Shown: piece after piece, positions 8,140-15,903 of the stretch
Position numbering within the stretch: position 1 is the first letter of the stretch
How the letters are laid out: each line of letters begins with the position of its first letter
DNA from: Bacteroidaceae bacterium
Lineage (GTDB): Bacteria; Bacteroidota; Bacteroidia; Bacteroidales; Bacteroidaceae
Direction of reading: 5' to 3'
NCBI GenBank assembly: GCA_017536695.1
Contig: JAFXGX010000053.1
Coordinates: forward strand, 1-37,538
Length of the DNA stretch: 37,538 nucleotides
Made by a program: the position numbers and the translations under genes
The notes under the pieces: model-generated
Told to the model about the DNA's origin: nothing
The model's input: only the letters and a program-made list of their open reading frames with translations
The model's database searches: none

Positions 8140-9786
8140 ATGAAAAGATTCTATTTGTTTTTGATTGCATTGGTACTCACTGTTTCTGCGTCTGAAGCAT
8201 GTACCAATTTCCTTGTGGGCAAGAAGGCTTCGGCCGACGGCTCGGTGTTCATCTCTTACAGTGCCGATAGCTATGGCATGAGTGGCTTCGTTGCGCATTT
8301 CCCCGCAGCGGTACACCCTGAGGGCACTATGCGTGAGATATATAATTGGGATTCTGGCGATTACATCGGCTCTATCCCCGAGGCGAGGGTTACTTATAAC
8401 GTCCTTGGCAACATAAACGAGCATCAGGTGGCTATTGCCGAGACCACTTTCGGCGGTCGCGAGGAGCTTGTTGACACAACCGGTCTCATCGATTACGGCA
8501 ACCTCATTTACATCGCCCTCCAGCGTTCACGCACTGCACGCGAGGCTATTGACGTGATGACATCACTCGTTGCCGAGTACGGTTATTACAGCAGTGGAGA
8601 GAGCTTCTCCATTGCCGACCCCAATGAGGCCTGGATTCTTGAGATGATAGGCAAGGGCGGTAAGGAGAAGGGTGCCGTATGGGTAGCTATCCGCATTCCC
8701 GATGACTGCATCTCGGCTCATGCCAACCAGGCGCGTATCCGCAAGTTCGACATGAAAGATAAAGAGAACGTACGCTTCTCGAAGGATGTAATCAAGTTCG
8801 CACGTAAGATGGGATACTTTGATGGCAAGGATGAGGAGTTCGATTTCGCGGCGGCATACTGTCCAGCCGATTTCGGCGCTCTGCGTTACTGCGATGCACG
8901 TGTGTGGAGTTTCTTCAACATGTTCGGCGAGGAGGATATGTCAAAGTATCTTGCATGGGCATCGGGCGATGCGACAGCAGAACCGATGCCTCTCTACATG
9001 AAGCCGAAGGCTCCCGTTTCTCTTCAGGACATGCAGCGCGGAATGCGTGACCATTACGAGGGAACTCCGTTCGATGTCACTACCGACCTTGGCGCCGGTC
9101 CATACTGCATGCCTTACCGTCCCTCTCCCTTGAGTTTCAAGGTTGACGGCAAGGAGTATTTCAATGAGCGTCCTATCTCTACATTCCAGACGGCATTCAC
9201 TTTCGTTGCTCAGCTCCGCAGCTGGCTGCCCGATGCTGTCGGCGGTGTAATGTGGTTCGGTACAGATGATGCCAATATGGTCGTATTTACTCCTGTATAC
9301 TGCTGTGCGACAACTGTTCCCGACTGTTATAAAGAGGAGTATGCAGACCCTGTAGTCTTCTCGTGGAAATCATCGTTCTGGGTATTCAACTGGGTATCTA
9401 ATATGATTTATCCGAAATACTCGATGGTCATCGATGATATGCGTGCGGTACAGGGTGCGCTCGAGGCTTCTATTTATGAGCAGAGCAAGGAGGTTGAGGC
9501 CGAGGCGCTTTCTGTCATAAAGTCTTCGCCCAAGTATGCCGCAAAGATACTTACCGATTTTACATGCAGCAGCGCCGAGGAGGCGCTTGCCGAATGGAAG
9601 GCTTTTGGCGAGAAGGTAATAGTGAAGTATAATGATATGGTTGTAAAGGCTGAGAAGAACGGCAAGGTTATGCGCGGTAAGACAGGCCTCGCAGGCAAGA
9701 TAACACGTCCGGGCTATCCTCAGGAGTATCTGAAACAGATTGTTGAGCAGACTGGCGACAAATATCTTATACCTCAATCAAAATAA
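8140..9786 (+). CDS. C69-family dipeptidase (peptidase U34 type), exported
   Basis: 548 aa. Signal sequence 1-18 followed by Cys21 ('ACTNFLVGKKASADGS'), the start of an N-terminal-nucleophile hydrolase. In family C69, Cys becomes the catalytic N-terminal residue after processing. The residues before Cys21 (Ser-Glu-Ala) do not make a good lipobox, so it is more likely the nucleophile than a lipid anchor. 'AIAETTFGGREE' and 'SGESFSIADPNEAWILEM' are typical C69 segments. The length is near the family norm. It hydrolyses dipeptides, probably in the periplasm. It starts 18 bp after the M23 gene, with no promoter or terminator between, so the two are probably co-transcribed. Confidence 0.92.
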   Translation: MKRFYLFLIALVLTVSASEACTNFLVGKKASADGSVFISYSADSYGMSGFVAHFPAAVHPEGTMREIYNWDSGDYIGSIPEARVTYNVLGNINEHQVAIAETTFGGREELVDTTGLIDYGNLIYIALQRSRTAREAIDVMTSLVAEYGYYSSGESFSIADPNEAWILEMIGKGGKEKGAVWVAIRIPDDCISAHANQARIRKFDMKDKENVRFSKDVIKFARKMGYFDGKDEEFDFAAAYCPADFGALRYCDARVWSFFNMFGEEDMSKYLAWASGDATAEPMPLYMKPKAPVSLQDMQRGMRDHYEGTPFDVTTDLGAGPYCMPYRPSPLSFKVDGKEYFNERPISTFQTAFTFVAQLRSWLPDAVGGVMWFGTDDANMVVFTPVYCCATTVPDCYKEEYADPVVFSWKSSFWVFNWVSNMIYPKYSMVIDDMRAVQGALEASIYEQSKEVEAEALSVIKSSPKYAAKILTDFTCSSAEEALAEWKAFGEKVIVKYNDMVVKAEKNGKVMRGKTGLAGKITRPGYPQEYLKQIVEQTGDKYLIPQSK

Positions 9787-9794
9787 TGCGATAA

Positions 9795-9826
9795 TTGTTT
9801 TTTATTCAAAGAATTTCGTATATTTG
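9795..9826 (+). promoter_or_regulatory. promoter of the phosphohexomutase gene
   Basis: TTG at 9795-9797, a 21-nt spacer and TATATTTG at 9819-9826, an exact match to the -7 consensus. GCGGTTAATCGC follows directly (9826-9837, near-palindrome), and ATAGTG/CACTAT (9852-9857/9863-9868) forms a small stem in the leader. Confidence 0.7.
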
Positions 9827-9903
9827 CGGTTAATCGCATATATTGCAGTAGATAGTGTGTTGCACTATACGATTACGCAATTTATTTAAAACTAACTATA
9901 ATC

Positions 9904-11643
9904 ATGGATCAGGAATTAATCAAGATGGTAACGGAAAAGGCTACAGAGTGGCTTTCTCCGGCTTATGATGAAGAGACACGTAAAGAGGTTCAGGCAATGC
10001 TTGATAACGAGGACAAGACTCCTCTCATCGATGCATTCTACCGCGAACTCGAGTTCGGAACAGGTGGCTTGCGCGGTATTATGGGTGCGGGTAGCAACCG
10101 TATGAACATTTACACAGTGGGTAAGGCTACCCAGGGTCTGGCAAACTATCTCAACGAGTGTTTCAAGGACTTGGAGCAGATTTCTGTAGTTGTCGGTCAT
10201 GACTGCCGTAACAACAGCCGTCTTTTTGCTGAGATTTCGGCAAATATCTTCTCGGCAAACGGAATCAAGGTATATCTCTTCGAGGATCTTCGTCCAACTC
10301 CCGAAATATCATTCGCAATCCGTCACTTGGGCTGCCAGAGCGGTGTGAACATCACTGCAAGCCACAATCCAAAGGAGTACAACGGTTACAAGGCATATTG
10401 GGATGACGGCGCGCAGATGTTGGCGCCACATGATGTCAACACAATTAAGCATGTCGAGAGCGTGAAGGTCGAGGATATCAAGTTCCAGGGCAATCCTGCA
10501 CTCATCGAGGTTATCGGCGAGGAGGTTGACAACGCGTTCCTTGATGCTGTCAAGGGTCTTATCATCGACCCAGAGGTTATCGAGCGTCACAAGGACCTGA
10601 AGATTGTCTATACTCCAATCCATGGTTGCGGCCGAGTGCTCATCCCTGCGTCATTGCGCCGTTGGGGCTTCGAGAATATACATTGCGTCGAGGAGCAGAT
10701 GATTAAGGACGGTAACTTCCCGACAGTGGTTTCTCCTAACCCCGAGAACCCCGAGGCTATGACAATGGCTGTCAACCTTGCAAAGGAGATTGATGCCGAC
10801 CTCGTTATGGCTTCTGACCCGGACGCCGACCGTTTGGCTATCGCATGCAAGAACAAGGCCGGTGAGTGGATGATTATCAACGGTAACCAGACATGTATGA
10901 TGTTCCTTTACTACATCATTACCCAGTATACAAAGCTCGGCAAGATGACAGGCAAGGAGTTCGTTGTAAAAACTATCGTTACAACCGAGGTCATCAAGAA
11001 TATTGCCGAGAAGAACAATATCAAGATGTATGACTGCTACACGGGCTTCAAGTGGATTGCCAAGGTTATCCGCGACAACGAGGGTATTGCCAAGTATATC
11101 GGTGGCGGCGAGGAGAGCTTCGGTTTCTTGGCTGAGGATTTCTGCCGCGACAAGGATGCCGTTTCTGCATGTAGCCTCATAGCCGAGGTTGCCGCATGGG
11201 CAAAGGATAACGGCAAGAGTCTTTACGAGCTTCTCATGGATATCTACGTTGAGTACGGTTTCTCAAAGGAGATTACTGTCAATGTGGTCAAGCCGGGCAA
11301 GAGCGGTGCCGATGAAATCCGTCAGATGATGGAGAACTTCCGCGCTAACCCGCTCAAGGAGATGGCCGGCGAGAAGGTGATTTGCTACAAGGACTTCAAG
11401 GCTATGAAGCAGACCGATGCCGACGGTAATGTTACGGACATTGACATGCCGGAGCCATCAAACGTCCTTCAGTACTTCACCGAGAGCGGCAACAAGGTTT
11501 CTGTCCGTCCTTCAGGTACAGAGCCAAAGATAAAGTTCTACATGGAGGCCAAGGGCAAGATGGGTTGCCGCGAGTGTTATGCCGATGCAGTTGCCAAGGC
11601 TGACAAGACTATCGAGGCAATGAAAGAGGCTATGGGTATATGA
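9904..11643 (+). CDS. phospho-sugar mutase (phosphoglucomutase/phosphomannomutase, PgcA-like)
   Basis: 579 aa, cytoplasmic, alpha-D-phosphohexomutase superfamily. Active-site phosphoserine Ser153 in 'TASHNPKEYNGYK'. Mg-binding Asp305/307/309 in 'DPDADR'. Sugar-binding 'GGGEESFGFL'. Phosphate-binding 'VRPSGTEPKIKFY' near the C-terminus. The early 'FGTGGLRGIMG' and the length of about 580 fit the long PgcA/Pgm2 branch that interconverts glucose-1-phosphate and glucose-6-phosphate (some members act on ribose- or mannose-phosphates). It has its own consensus promoter and a strong terminator, so it is monocistronic. Exact substrate not decided. The shorter relative in this window (glmM) is a different branch. 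Confidence 0.93.
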   Translation: MDQELIKMVTEKATEWLSPAYDEETRKEVQAMLDNEDKTPLIDAFYRELEFGTGGLRGIMGAGSNRMNIYTVGKATQGLANYLNECFKDLEQISVVVGHDCRNNSRLFAEISANIFSANGIKVYLFEDLRPTPEISFAIRHLGCQSGVNITASHNPKEYNGYKAYWDDGAQMLAPHDVNTIKHVESVKVEDIKFQGNPALIEVIGEEVDNAFLDAVKGLIIDPEVIERHKDLKIVYTPIHGCGRVLIPASLRRWGFENIHCVEEQMIKDGNFPTVVSPNPENPEAMTMAVNLAKEIDADLVMASDPDADRLAIACKNKAGEWMIINGNQTCMMFLYYIITQYTKLGKMTGKEFVVKTIVTTEVIKNIAEKNNIKMYDCYTGFKWIAKVIRDNEGIAKYIGGGEESFGFLAEDFCRDKDAVSACSLIAEVAAWAKDNGKSLYELLMDIYVEYGFSKEITVNVVKPGKSGADEIRQMMENFRANPLKEMAGEKVICYKDFKAMKQTDADGNVTDIDMPEPSNVLQYFTESGNKVSVRPSGTEPKIKFYMEAKGKMGCRECYADAVAKADKTIEAMKEAMGI

Positions 11644-11661
11644 TAACCTGATAACCTGTAT

Positions 11662-11697
11662 AAAAAAAGCAGCGGGCGAACGCCCGCTGCTTTTTTT
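11662..11697. terminator. strong bidirectional terminator between phosphohexomutase and RNase G genes
   Basis: Seven A's, GCAGCGGGCG (11669-11678), loop AA, CGCCCGCTGC (11681-11690), seven T's. A perfect 10-bp G/C-rich stem with U-runs on both strands, placed between convergent genes. Confidence 0.95.
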
Positions 11698-11720
11698 GAT
11701 GGCTGATTGCGTTGCTGCAA

Positions 11721-13301
11721 TCATTTCTTGATTTCTGATTCCTCTTTCATGTCGACCTCGTTGCCATCCTTGTCATAGAAATGATACTCAAGATATGCAA
11801 GTTTCTGGTCGGCAATGACACGTATTCCCATTCCATACTTGAATTGCCATTTTCGGTACAGGGAAACCATGCCCTGCTTGATGTAGGCTGCGACGTATGG
11901 GTGTACATGAAGTTTAAATCTCTTGACACCAATGGTGGTCACAAGTGTCTCAATCTTACTCTCTAATGCCTCTGTAAAGAGTACAGAAGGCTGTATCTTG
12001 CCCTTGCCGTGGCATACGGGGCAACTCTCCTCAACCTCAAGGTTGGTTGCAGGACGTACCCTCTGACGTGTAATCTGCATGAGCCCGAACTTGCTCAAGG
12101 GCAGGATGTTGTGCTTTGCCCTGTCGCGTCCCATGTTCTCTGTCATTCTCTCATACAGCGCCTGACGATGTTCGGCCTTGTCCATGTCGATGAAGTCTAC
12201 GACAATGATGCCTCCCATGTCTCTCAGTCTCAATTGGCGCGCAAGCTCATCGGCTGCGCCGAGGTTGACCTCAAGGGCGTTCTCTTCCTGGCTGGCCGCA
12301 TTGTTGCGTGTCCTGTTGCCGCTGTTCACGTCGACAACATGAAGAGCCTCGGTGTGTTCGATAACAAGGTAAGCTCCGCCCTTGAACGATACAATCCTGC
12401 CGAACGAGGATTTTATCTGCTTGGTAATTCCGAAGTGGTCGAATATGGGATTCTCGCCTCTGTACAGCTTTATTATGTCCACGCTCTCGGGAGCAATGAT
12501 GGAGACATAATCCCTTATTCTCTTGTATACCTCAATGTCGTTCACGTGTATGCTCTCATACGACGGGTTGAAGAGGTCGCGTAGCAGAGCGAGTGTCCTG
12601 TCCGATTCTTCGTGAACCATTGTAGGTGGCTTGGTGCTCTTTTGCACCTTTCCCACGAGTGCTTCCCAGTGGCTGACCAGTGTACGTAACTCGCTGTCAA
12701 GCTCGGCAACCCTTTTGCCTTCGGCTACAGTGCGTACGATTATGCCGAAGTTCTTCGGTTTGATGCTCTGGAGCAGCTGCTTCAGGCGAGTGCGCTCCTC
12801 GGGGGACTTTATCTTTGATGATACCGATACTTTGTCCTCGAAAGGAATAAGTATCAGGAATCGTCCTGCAAACGACAACTCGCAAGTCAGTCGGGGCCCT
12901 TTGGTGTTTATGGGCTCCTTGGTAATCTGTACCAGAATCTCCTGCCCCGTTTGCAGTGCTTCGGAAATGTTGCCTTCCTTCTTCTTCTCGGGCATTATTG
13001 ATGCCTTGGCTATCGGGAAGTTCTTTTTGCGGTCGCTTGTGACCTGTTTCAGATATTTCTGAAGAGAGTAAAATTGTGGACCTAAATCGGAATAGTGTAG
13101 GAATGCTTCCTTCTCGGAACCGACATCCACGAAGCAGGCGTTCAGTCCGGGCATTATCTTCTTGACACGCCCGTGATAGATGTTGCCCACCGAGAATGTT
13201 TCGGTCTGTTCTTCACGTTGGAACTCCACCAGATGTTTCTCTTCTGTAATGGCGATGGAGACTCCCTGTGAATGGACATCTACAATAAGTTCGCTTGTCA
13301 C
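11721..13301 (-). CDS. rng: RNase E/G family endoribonuclease
   Basis: 526 aa. S1 RNA-binding domain at about 38-105 ('GNIYHGRVKKIMPGLNACFVDVG'). Catalytic Mg-binding Asp324 ('LHVVDVNSG') and Asp369 ('GGIIVVDFIDMD'). Zn-link Cys427/Cys430 ('CPVCHGKGK'). No long C-terminal degradosome scaffold, so it is RNase G-like in length. It cuts single-stranded A/U-rich RNA and matures rRNA. The start is a GTG at 13301: the frame is closed 10 codons upstream and contains no ATG. Upstream on the same strand are the 29-aa peptide and HU genes, separated by a 15-bp stem. I see no clear promoter in that gap, so read-through is possible. Confidence 0.95.
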   Translation of the reverse strand: MTSELIVDVHSQGVSIAITEEKHLVEFQREEQTETFSVGNIYHGRVKKIMPGLNACFVDVGSEKEAFLHYSDLGPQFYSLQKYLKQVTSDRKKNFPIAKASIMPEKKKEGNISEALQTGQEILVQITKEPINTKGPRLTCELSFAGRFLILIPFEDKVSVSSKIKSPEERTRLKQLLQSIKPKNFGIIVRTVAEGKRVAELDSELRTLVSHWEALVGKVQKSTKPPTMVHEESDRTLALLRDLFNPSYESIHVNDIEVYKRIRDYVSIIAPESVDIIKLYRGENPIFDHFGITKQIKSSFGRIVSFKGGAYLVIEHTEALHVVDVNSGNRTRNNAASQEENALEVNLGAADELARQLRLRDMGGIIVVDFIDMDKAEHRQALYERMTENMGRDRAKHNILPLSKFGLMQITRQRVRPATNLEVEESCPVCHGKGKIQPSVLFTEALESKIETLVTTIGVKRFKLHVHPYVAAYIKQGMVSLYRKWQFKYGMGIRVIADQKLAYLEYHFYDKDGNEVDMKEESEIKK

Positions 13302-13323
13302 AATACTATCTGTTTTGATTTAG

Positions 13324-13352
13324 AGGGCCTCTTTTCTTCAAGGCAAGGCCCT
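13324..13352 (-). promoter_or_regulatory. stem-loop in the RNase G leader
   Basis: AGGGCCT (13324-13330) and AGGCCCT (13346-13352) are exact 7-bp arms with a 15-nt loop, just upstream of the GTG start on the minus strand. RNase E in enterobacteria regulates itself through leader hairpins. Whether this one does so is inference. Confidence 0.4.
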
Positions 13353-13365
13353 TGACCCTTTAATG

Positions 13366-13420
13366 CAAAAAACAAACTTGAAGTGCTGTCTGTAAACCGT
13401 ACCTGCAAGTTTGTTTTTTG
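13366..13420 (-). terminator. 15-bp stem-loop between 29-aa peptide gene and RNase G gene
   Basis: CAAAAAACAAACTTG (13366-13380) and CAAGTTTGTTTTTTG (13406-13420) are perfect 15-bp arms with a 25-nt loop. On the minus strand the distal arm contains the run of six U's. It is probably the terminator or an attenuator of the HU/peptide transcript. The stem is A/T-rich and the loop long, so complete termination is uncertain. Confidence 0.6.
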
Positions 13421-13437
13421 TGTTTGCGCAGACTGAA

Positions 13438-13527
13438 TTACTTGTTCTTGTGTCTGTTCTTTCTCAGTCTTTTCTTACGCTTGTGCGTAGACATCTTATG
13501 TCTTTTCTTTTTCTTTCCGCTTGGCAT
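13438..13527 (-). CDS. 29-aa very basic peptide, probable small ribosomal protein (AURKAIP1/COX24-like)
   Basis: 29 codons from the ATG at 13527 to TAA at 13438. It begins Met-Pro-Ser-Gly, then consists almost entirely of Lys, Arg and His ('GKKKKRHKMSTHKRKKRL'). I recognise this as the short basic peptide encoded widely in Bacteroidota. It resembles the AURKAIP1/COX24 (DUF1713) core of small mitochondrial and actinobacterial ribosomal proteins. Structural work on a Flavobacterium ribosome found extra small proteins (for example bL38). Which one this matches I cannot say. It lies 28 bp downstream of HU on the same strand and upstream of RNase G. Short A/T-rich flanks and a downstream stem support a real gene. 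Confidence 0.8.
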   Translation of the reverse strand: MPSGKKKKRHKMSTHKRKKRLRKNRHKNK

Positions 13528-13555
13528 AATTTACAAATTTATTAATTAATCACTA

Positions 13556-13831
13556 TTATTTTTTTACATCGTTGATAAATGTCTTGGCTGGCTTGAAAGC
13601 TGGAATGTTGTGCGCCGGGATGGTGATTGTCTTCTCCTTGTGGATGTCACGGGCTGTCTTTTCAGCTCTGTGCTTGATGATGAAACTACCAAAACCACGC
13701 AAATAAACCGGCTCCTGGTTAGACAAAGATGTCTTTACAACATCCATGAATGATTCTACAGTTGTCAAAACCACAGATTTCTCTATACCTGTCTTCTTCG
13801 CAATCTCATTTACAATCTCTGCTTTTGTCAT
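13556..13831 (-). CDS. hup: HU-family nucleoid DNA-binding protein
   Basis: 91 aa, full length for HU. 'MTKAEIVNEIAKKTGIEK' forms the N-terminal helices, 'YLRGFGSFIIKHRAEKTARDI' is the beta-arm entry with the conserved Gly-Phe-Gly-x-Phe, and 'PAHNIPAFKPAKTF' is the DNA-intercalating Pro region and C-terminal helix. Dimeric architectural protein that bends DNA. It has its own consensus -7 element (minus strand TATATTTG at 13886-13879), and the downstream 29-aa gene is probably co-transcribed. Divergent from ssb across 306 bp. Confidence 0.97.
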   Translation of the reverse strand: MTKAEIVNEIAKKTGIEKSVVLTTVESFMDVVKTSLSNQEPVYLRGFGSFIIKHRAEKTARDIHKEKTITIPAHNIPAFKPAKTFINDVKK

Positions 13832-13878
13832 CTTTCTTACGATTTATATTAAAAGTCAATGTGTTAATTTCCGGGTTG

Positions 13879-13910
13879 CAAATATACTCTTTTTTTTACT
13901 ATCTCCGAAA
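13879..13910 (-). promoter_or_regulatory. promoter of the HU gene
   Basis: On the minus strand, TATATTTG (13886-13879) is an exact -7 consensus. TTTCG (13910-13906) sits 19 nt upstream as a weak -33. The leader would be about 40-45 nt. Confidence 0.6.
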
Positions 13911-14067
13911 TTTATACGCTTTTTTTTCAAAAAAAGTGACTCTTCTGCTCTGTATGACAGCAGTTTTGCTTTTTCATTCTTGTTTTTACGCCTTTTCGGC
14001 AAGGCGTCAGTTCTCTTTCAGTTCCTGATATTTAATGTATATGGTTAAATATTTGTTTTTAAAATAC

Positions 14068-14098
14068 TTGACAGACCTTTGCAATTTTCTTAACTTTG
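14068..14098 (+). promoter_or_regulatory. promoter of ssb
   Basis: TTG (14068-14070), a 20-nt spacer and TAACTTTG (14091-14098), an exact TAnnTTTG match. The leader to the ATG at 14138 is about 35 nt. Confidence 0.7.
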
Positions 14099-14137
14099 CA
14101 CGAAATTTTAGTTGGTAATGACAATAAAATTAATGAT

Positions 14138-14524
14138 ATGTCAGTAAATAAAGTTATTCTAATAGGTAATGTCGGTAAAGACCCCGATGTGCGTCATCTT
14201 GACCGCAACGTGGCTGTTGCAAACATGGTGCTTGCGACAACCGAGCGTGCATACACACTGCAGAACGGTACGCAGGTTCCGGAGAGGACCGAGTGGCACA
14301 ATATTGTACTTTGGGGCGGTCTGGCCGAGGTCGCCGAGCGTTATGTACACAAGGGCGACCGCATATACATCGAGGGCAAGATAAGGACAAACACATACGA
14401 GGACCAGAACGGAATCCGTCGTTACCGTACAGAAATCCTTGCCGAGACAATGGAGATGCTCTCGTCAAGAACTGCCGGCACAGCACCGGCGGCAGATACA
14501 AACCCGAACGGTGCTCCATTCTAA
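14138..14524 (+). CDS. ssb: single-stranded DNA-binding protein
   Basis: 128 aa. OB-fold SSB: 'SVNKVILIGNVGKDPDVRHLD', then 'TEWHNIVLWGGLAEVAERYVHKG' (conserved Trp-His), then 'DRIYIEGKIRTNTYEDQNG'. The start is set at ATG 14138 because the SSB consensus begins right there. An upstream in-frame ATG at 14096 lies inside the promoter. The body is normal but the C-terminal tail ('TNPNGAPF') keeps only the terminal Pro-Phe and lacks the acidic tip (usually Asp-Asp-x-Pro-Phe) through which SSB recruits partner proteins. Upstream of gldE with a 15-bp gap. Confidence 0.96.
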   Translation: MSVNKVILIGNVGKDPDVRHLDRNVAVANMVLATTERAYTLQNGTQVPERTEWHNIVLWGGLAEVAERYVHKGDRIYIEGKIRTNTYEDQNGIRRYRTEILAETMEMLSSRTAGTAPAADTNPNGAPF

Positions 14525-14539
14525 CTAAAATCATTTGCT

Positions 14540-15901
14540 TTGGATACATTTTTGGCTGCCTTTGCGCAGATATTCAATTTTGCATTGCCCATAAGTTTCT
14601 CGGCACCTTCATCAGAAGCTGTCGTTGCGCTTGTGGTCGCTGTTTTTCTGCTCATGTGCTCGGCATTCGCGTCGGGCTCCGAGCTGGCATTCTTCTCGTT
14701 GACAAGGAGTGAACTTGATGAACTCTCCGAATCGAAATCTCTTAGGGATGAACGCATTCTGGAAATGCTTGGCAATCCTGAGAGATTGTTGGCGACGATT
14801 CTTATAATCAACGATTTCGTGAATGTGGGAATAGTAATGCTCCTGAACTTCTTCTTCATGAGCATGCTGCATTTCGGAGAGGGCGCCGAGTGGCTCGAGT
14901 TCCTGCTTCTGACAGTAGTTCTCACGTTCTTGCTCCTGTTGTTCGGAGAGGTCATGCCGAAACTCTATTCCAAGAACAACACGCTGGCTTTTGCCCGTTT
15001 CTCATCGAACAAGTTCTACTATCTGACAAAGATTCTTCTCCCGTTCTCTACATTCCTGGTGCGTTCCACGACATTTACCCAAAGGCTTGTGTCTAAAAAG
15101 AACCATATGCTTTCGGTCGATGAACTTGAGCAGGCTCTTGAACTTACCGACAACAACGAGATTGGCGAGCAGAAGAAGATGCTCGAGGGTATCATCCGTT
15201 TTGGCGATGAGGCTGTAAAGGACATAATGACATCTCGCCTTGATATGGTGGTGCTTGATATTCATGCCCCTTATTCCGAGGTCCTGAAGTGTGCTGCAGA
15301 GAATGCCTACTCCCGTATTCCGGTATATGGCAAGACTCAGGATGATATTCGTGGAATACTATATATCAAAGACCTTATCCCGCACCTGAACAAGGGTGCC
15401 AATTTCCGTTGGCAGACCCTCTTGCGCCAGCCTTTCTTTGTGCCCGAGACAAGGAAAATCGATGATTTGCTGTGTGATTTCCAGGCTGTGAAGGTACATA
15501 TGGCTATTGTGGTGGATGAGTTCGGCGGTGTGTCGGGGCTCATAACGCTTGAGGATATCATCGAAGAGATTGTGGGCGAAATCAACGACGAGTTCGATGA
15601 ACCGGATACCTCTTACGAAAAGATAGGCGAGAATATCTATCTTTTTGACGGCAGGACAATGTTGTCGGATTTCTATAAGGTAACCTCTCTCGATAGCGAT
15701 GACTTTTCGGAGATTGCCGGCAGTGCAGATACCCTTGCCGGTCTTCTGCTTGAGGTCAAAGGCGAGTTCCCTCTTTTGCATGAGAAAATAATATGCAACG
15801 GAATTATCTTTGAGGTCATTGAAAAGGATAAACATCGTATTGTGAGGATAAAGGCCACCTTGCCTGTTGATGATGCAGGGGAGGGTAACGAAAACGACTG
15901 A
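14540..15901 (+). CDS. gldE: GldE-like membrane protein (DUF21, CBS pair, CorC/HlyC domain)
   Basis: 453 aa. N-terminal DUF21 membrane domain with about four segments ('EAVVALVVAVFLLMCSAFASG', 'LATILIINDFVNVGIVMLLNF', 'FLLLTVVLTFLLLLFGEVMPKL'). Two CBS domains follow at about 215-335 ('DIMTSRLDMVVLD', 'HMAIVVDEFGGVSGLITLED'), then a C-terminal CorC/HlyC transporter-associated domain at 360-445. In Flavobacterium the homologue is needed for gliding. In Bacteroidales it is present without gliding, and an ion-transport or envelope role is inferred. The start is TTG at 14540: the frame opens just after the ssb stop and has no ATG until residue 39, inside a membrane helix. Next gene 2 bp downstream. 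Confidence 0.92.
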   Translation: MDTFLAAFAQIFNFALPISFSAPSSEAVVALVVAVFLLMCSAFASGSELAFFSLTRSELDELSESKSLRDERILEMLGNPERLLATILIINDFVNVGIVMLLNFFFMSMLHFGEGAEWLEFLLLTVVLTFLLLLFGEVMPKLYSKNNTLAFARFSSNKFYYLTKILLPFSTFLVRSTTFTQRLVSKKNHMLSVDELEQALELTDNNEIGEQKKMLEGIIRFGDEAVKDIMTSRLDMVVLDIHAPYSEVLKCAAENAYSRIPVYGKTQDDIRGILYIKDLIPHLNKGANFRWQTLLRQPFFVPETRKIDDLLCDFQAVKVHMAIVVDEFGGVSGLITLEDIIEEIVGEINDEFDEPDTSYEKIGENIYLFDGRTMLSDFYKVTSLDSDDFSEIAGSADTLAGLLLEVKGEFPLLHEKIICNGIIFEVIEKDKHRIVRIKATLPVDDAGEGNEND

Positions 15902-15903
15902 CA

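Larger units (their letters stand above)
13832..14137. other. intergenic region between HU and ssb holding divergent promoters
   Basis: No gene is supported. It contains the HU promoter (minus, near 13879-13910), the ssb promoter (plus, 14068-14098) and one 7-bp stem, ACGCCTT/AAGGCGT (13988-13994/14001-14007), without a downstream U-run. Open frames here run over the HU gene or are low-complexity Phe/Leu/Ser and look spurious. Confidence 0.6.

Noticed and set aside
11641-11660. Tandem GATAACCT x2 after the phosphohexomutase stop
   Set aside because: Two short copies only; likely replication slippage with no further pattern.
12009-12584. 191-aa plus-strand frame
   Set aside because: Antisense to the catalytic half of RNase G; no motif.
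13988-14007. 7-bp stem as a terminator
   Set aside because: No U-run follows on either strand, and both flanking genes are transcribed away from it.
14096-14137. Upstream ATG extending SSB by 14 residues
   Set aside because: It overlaps the -7 element; the SSB fold starts exactly at the ATG at 14138.
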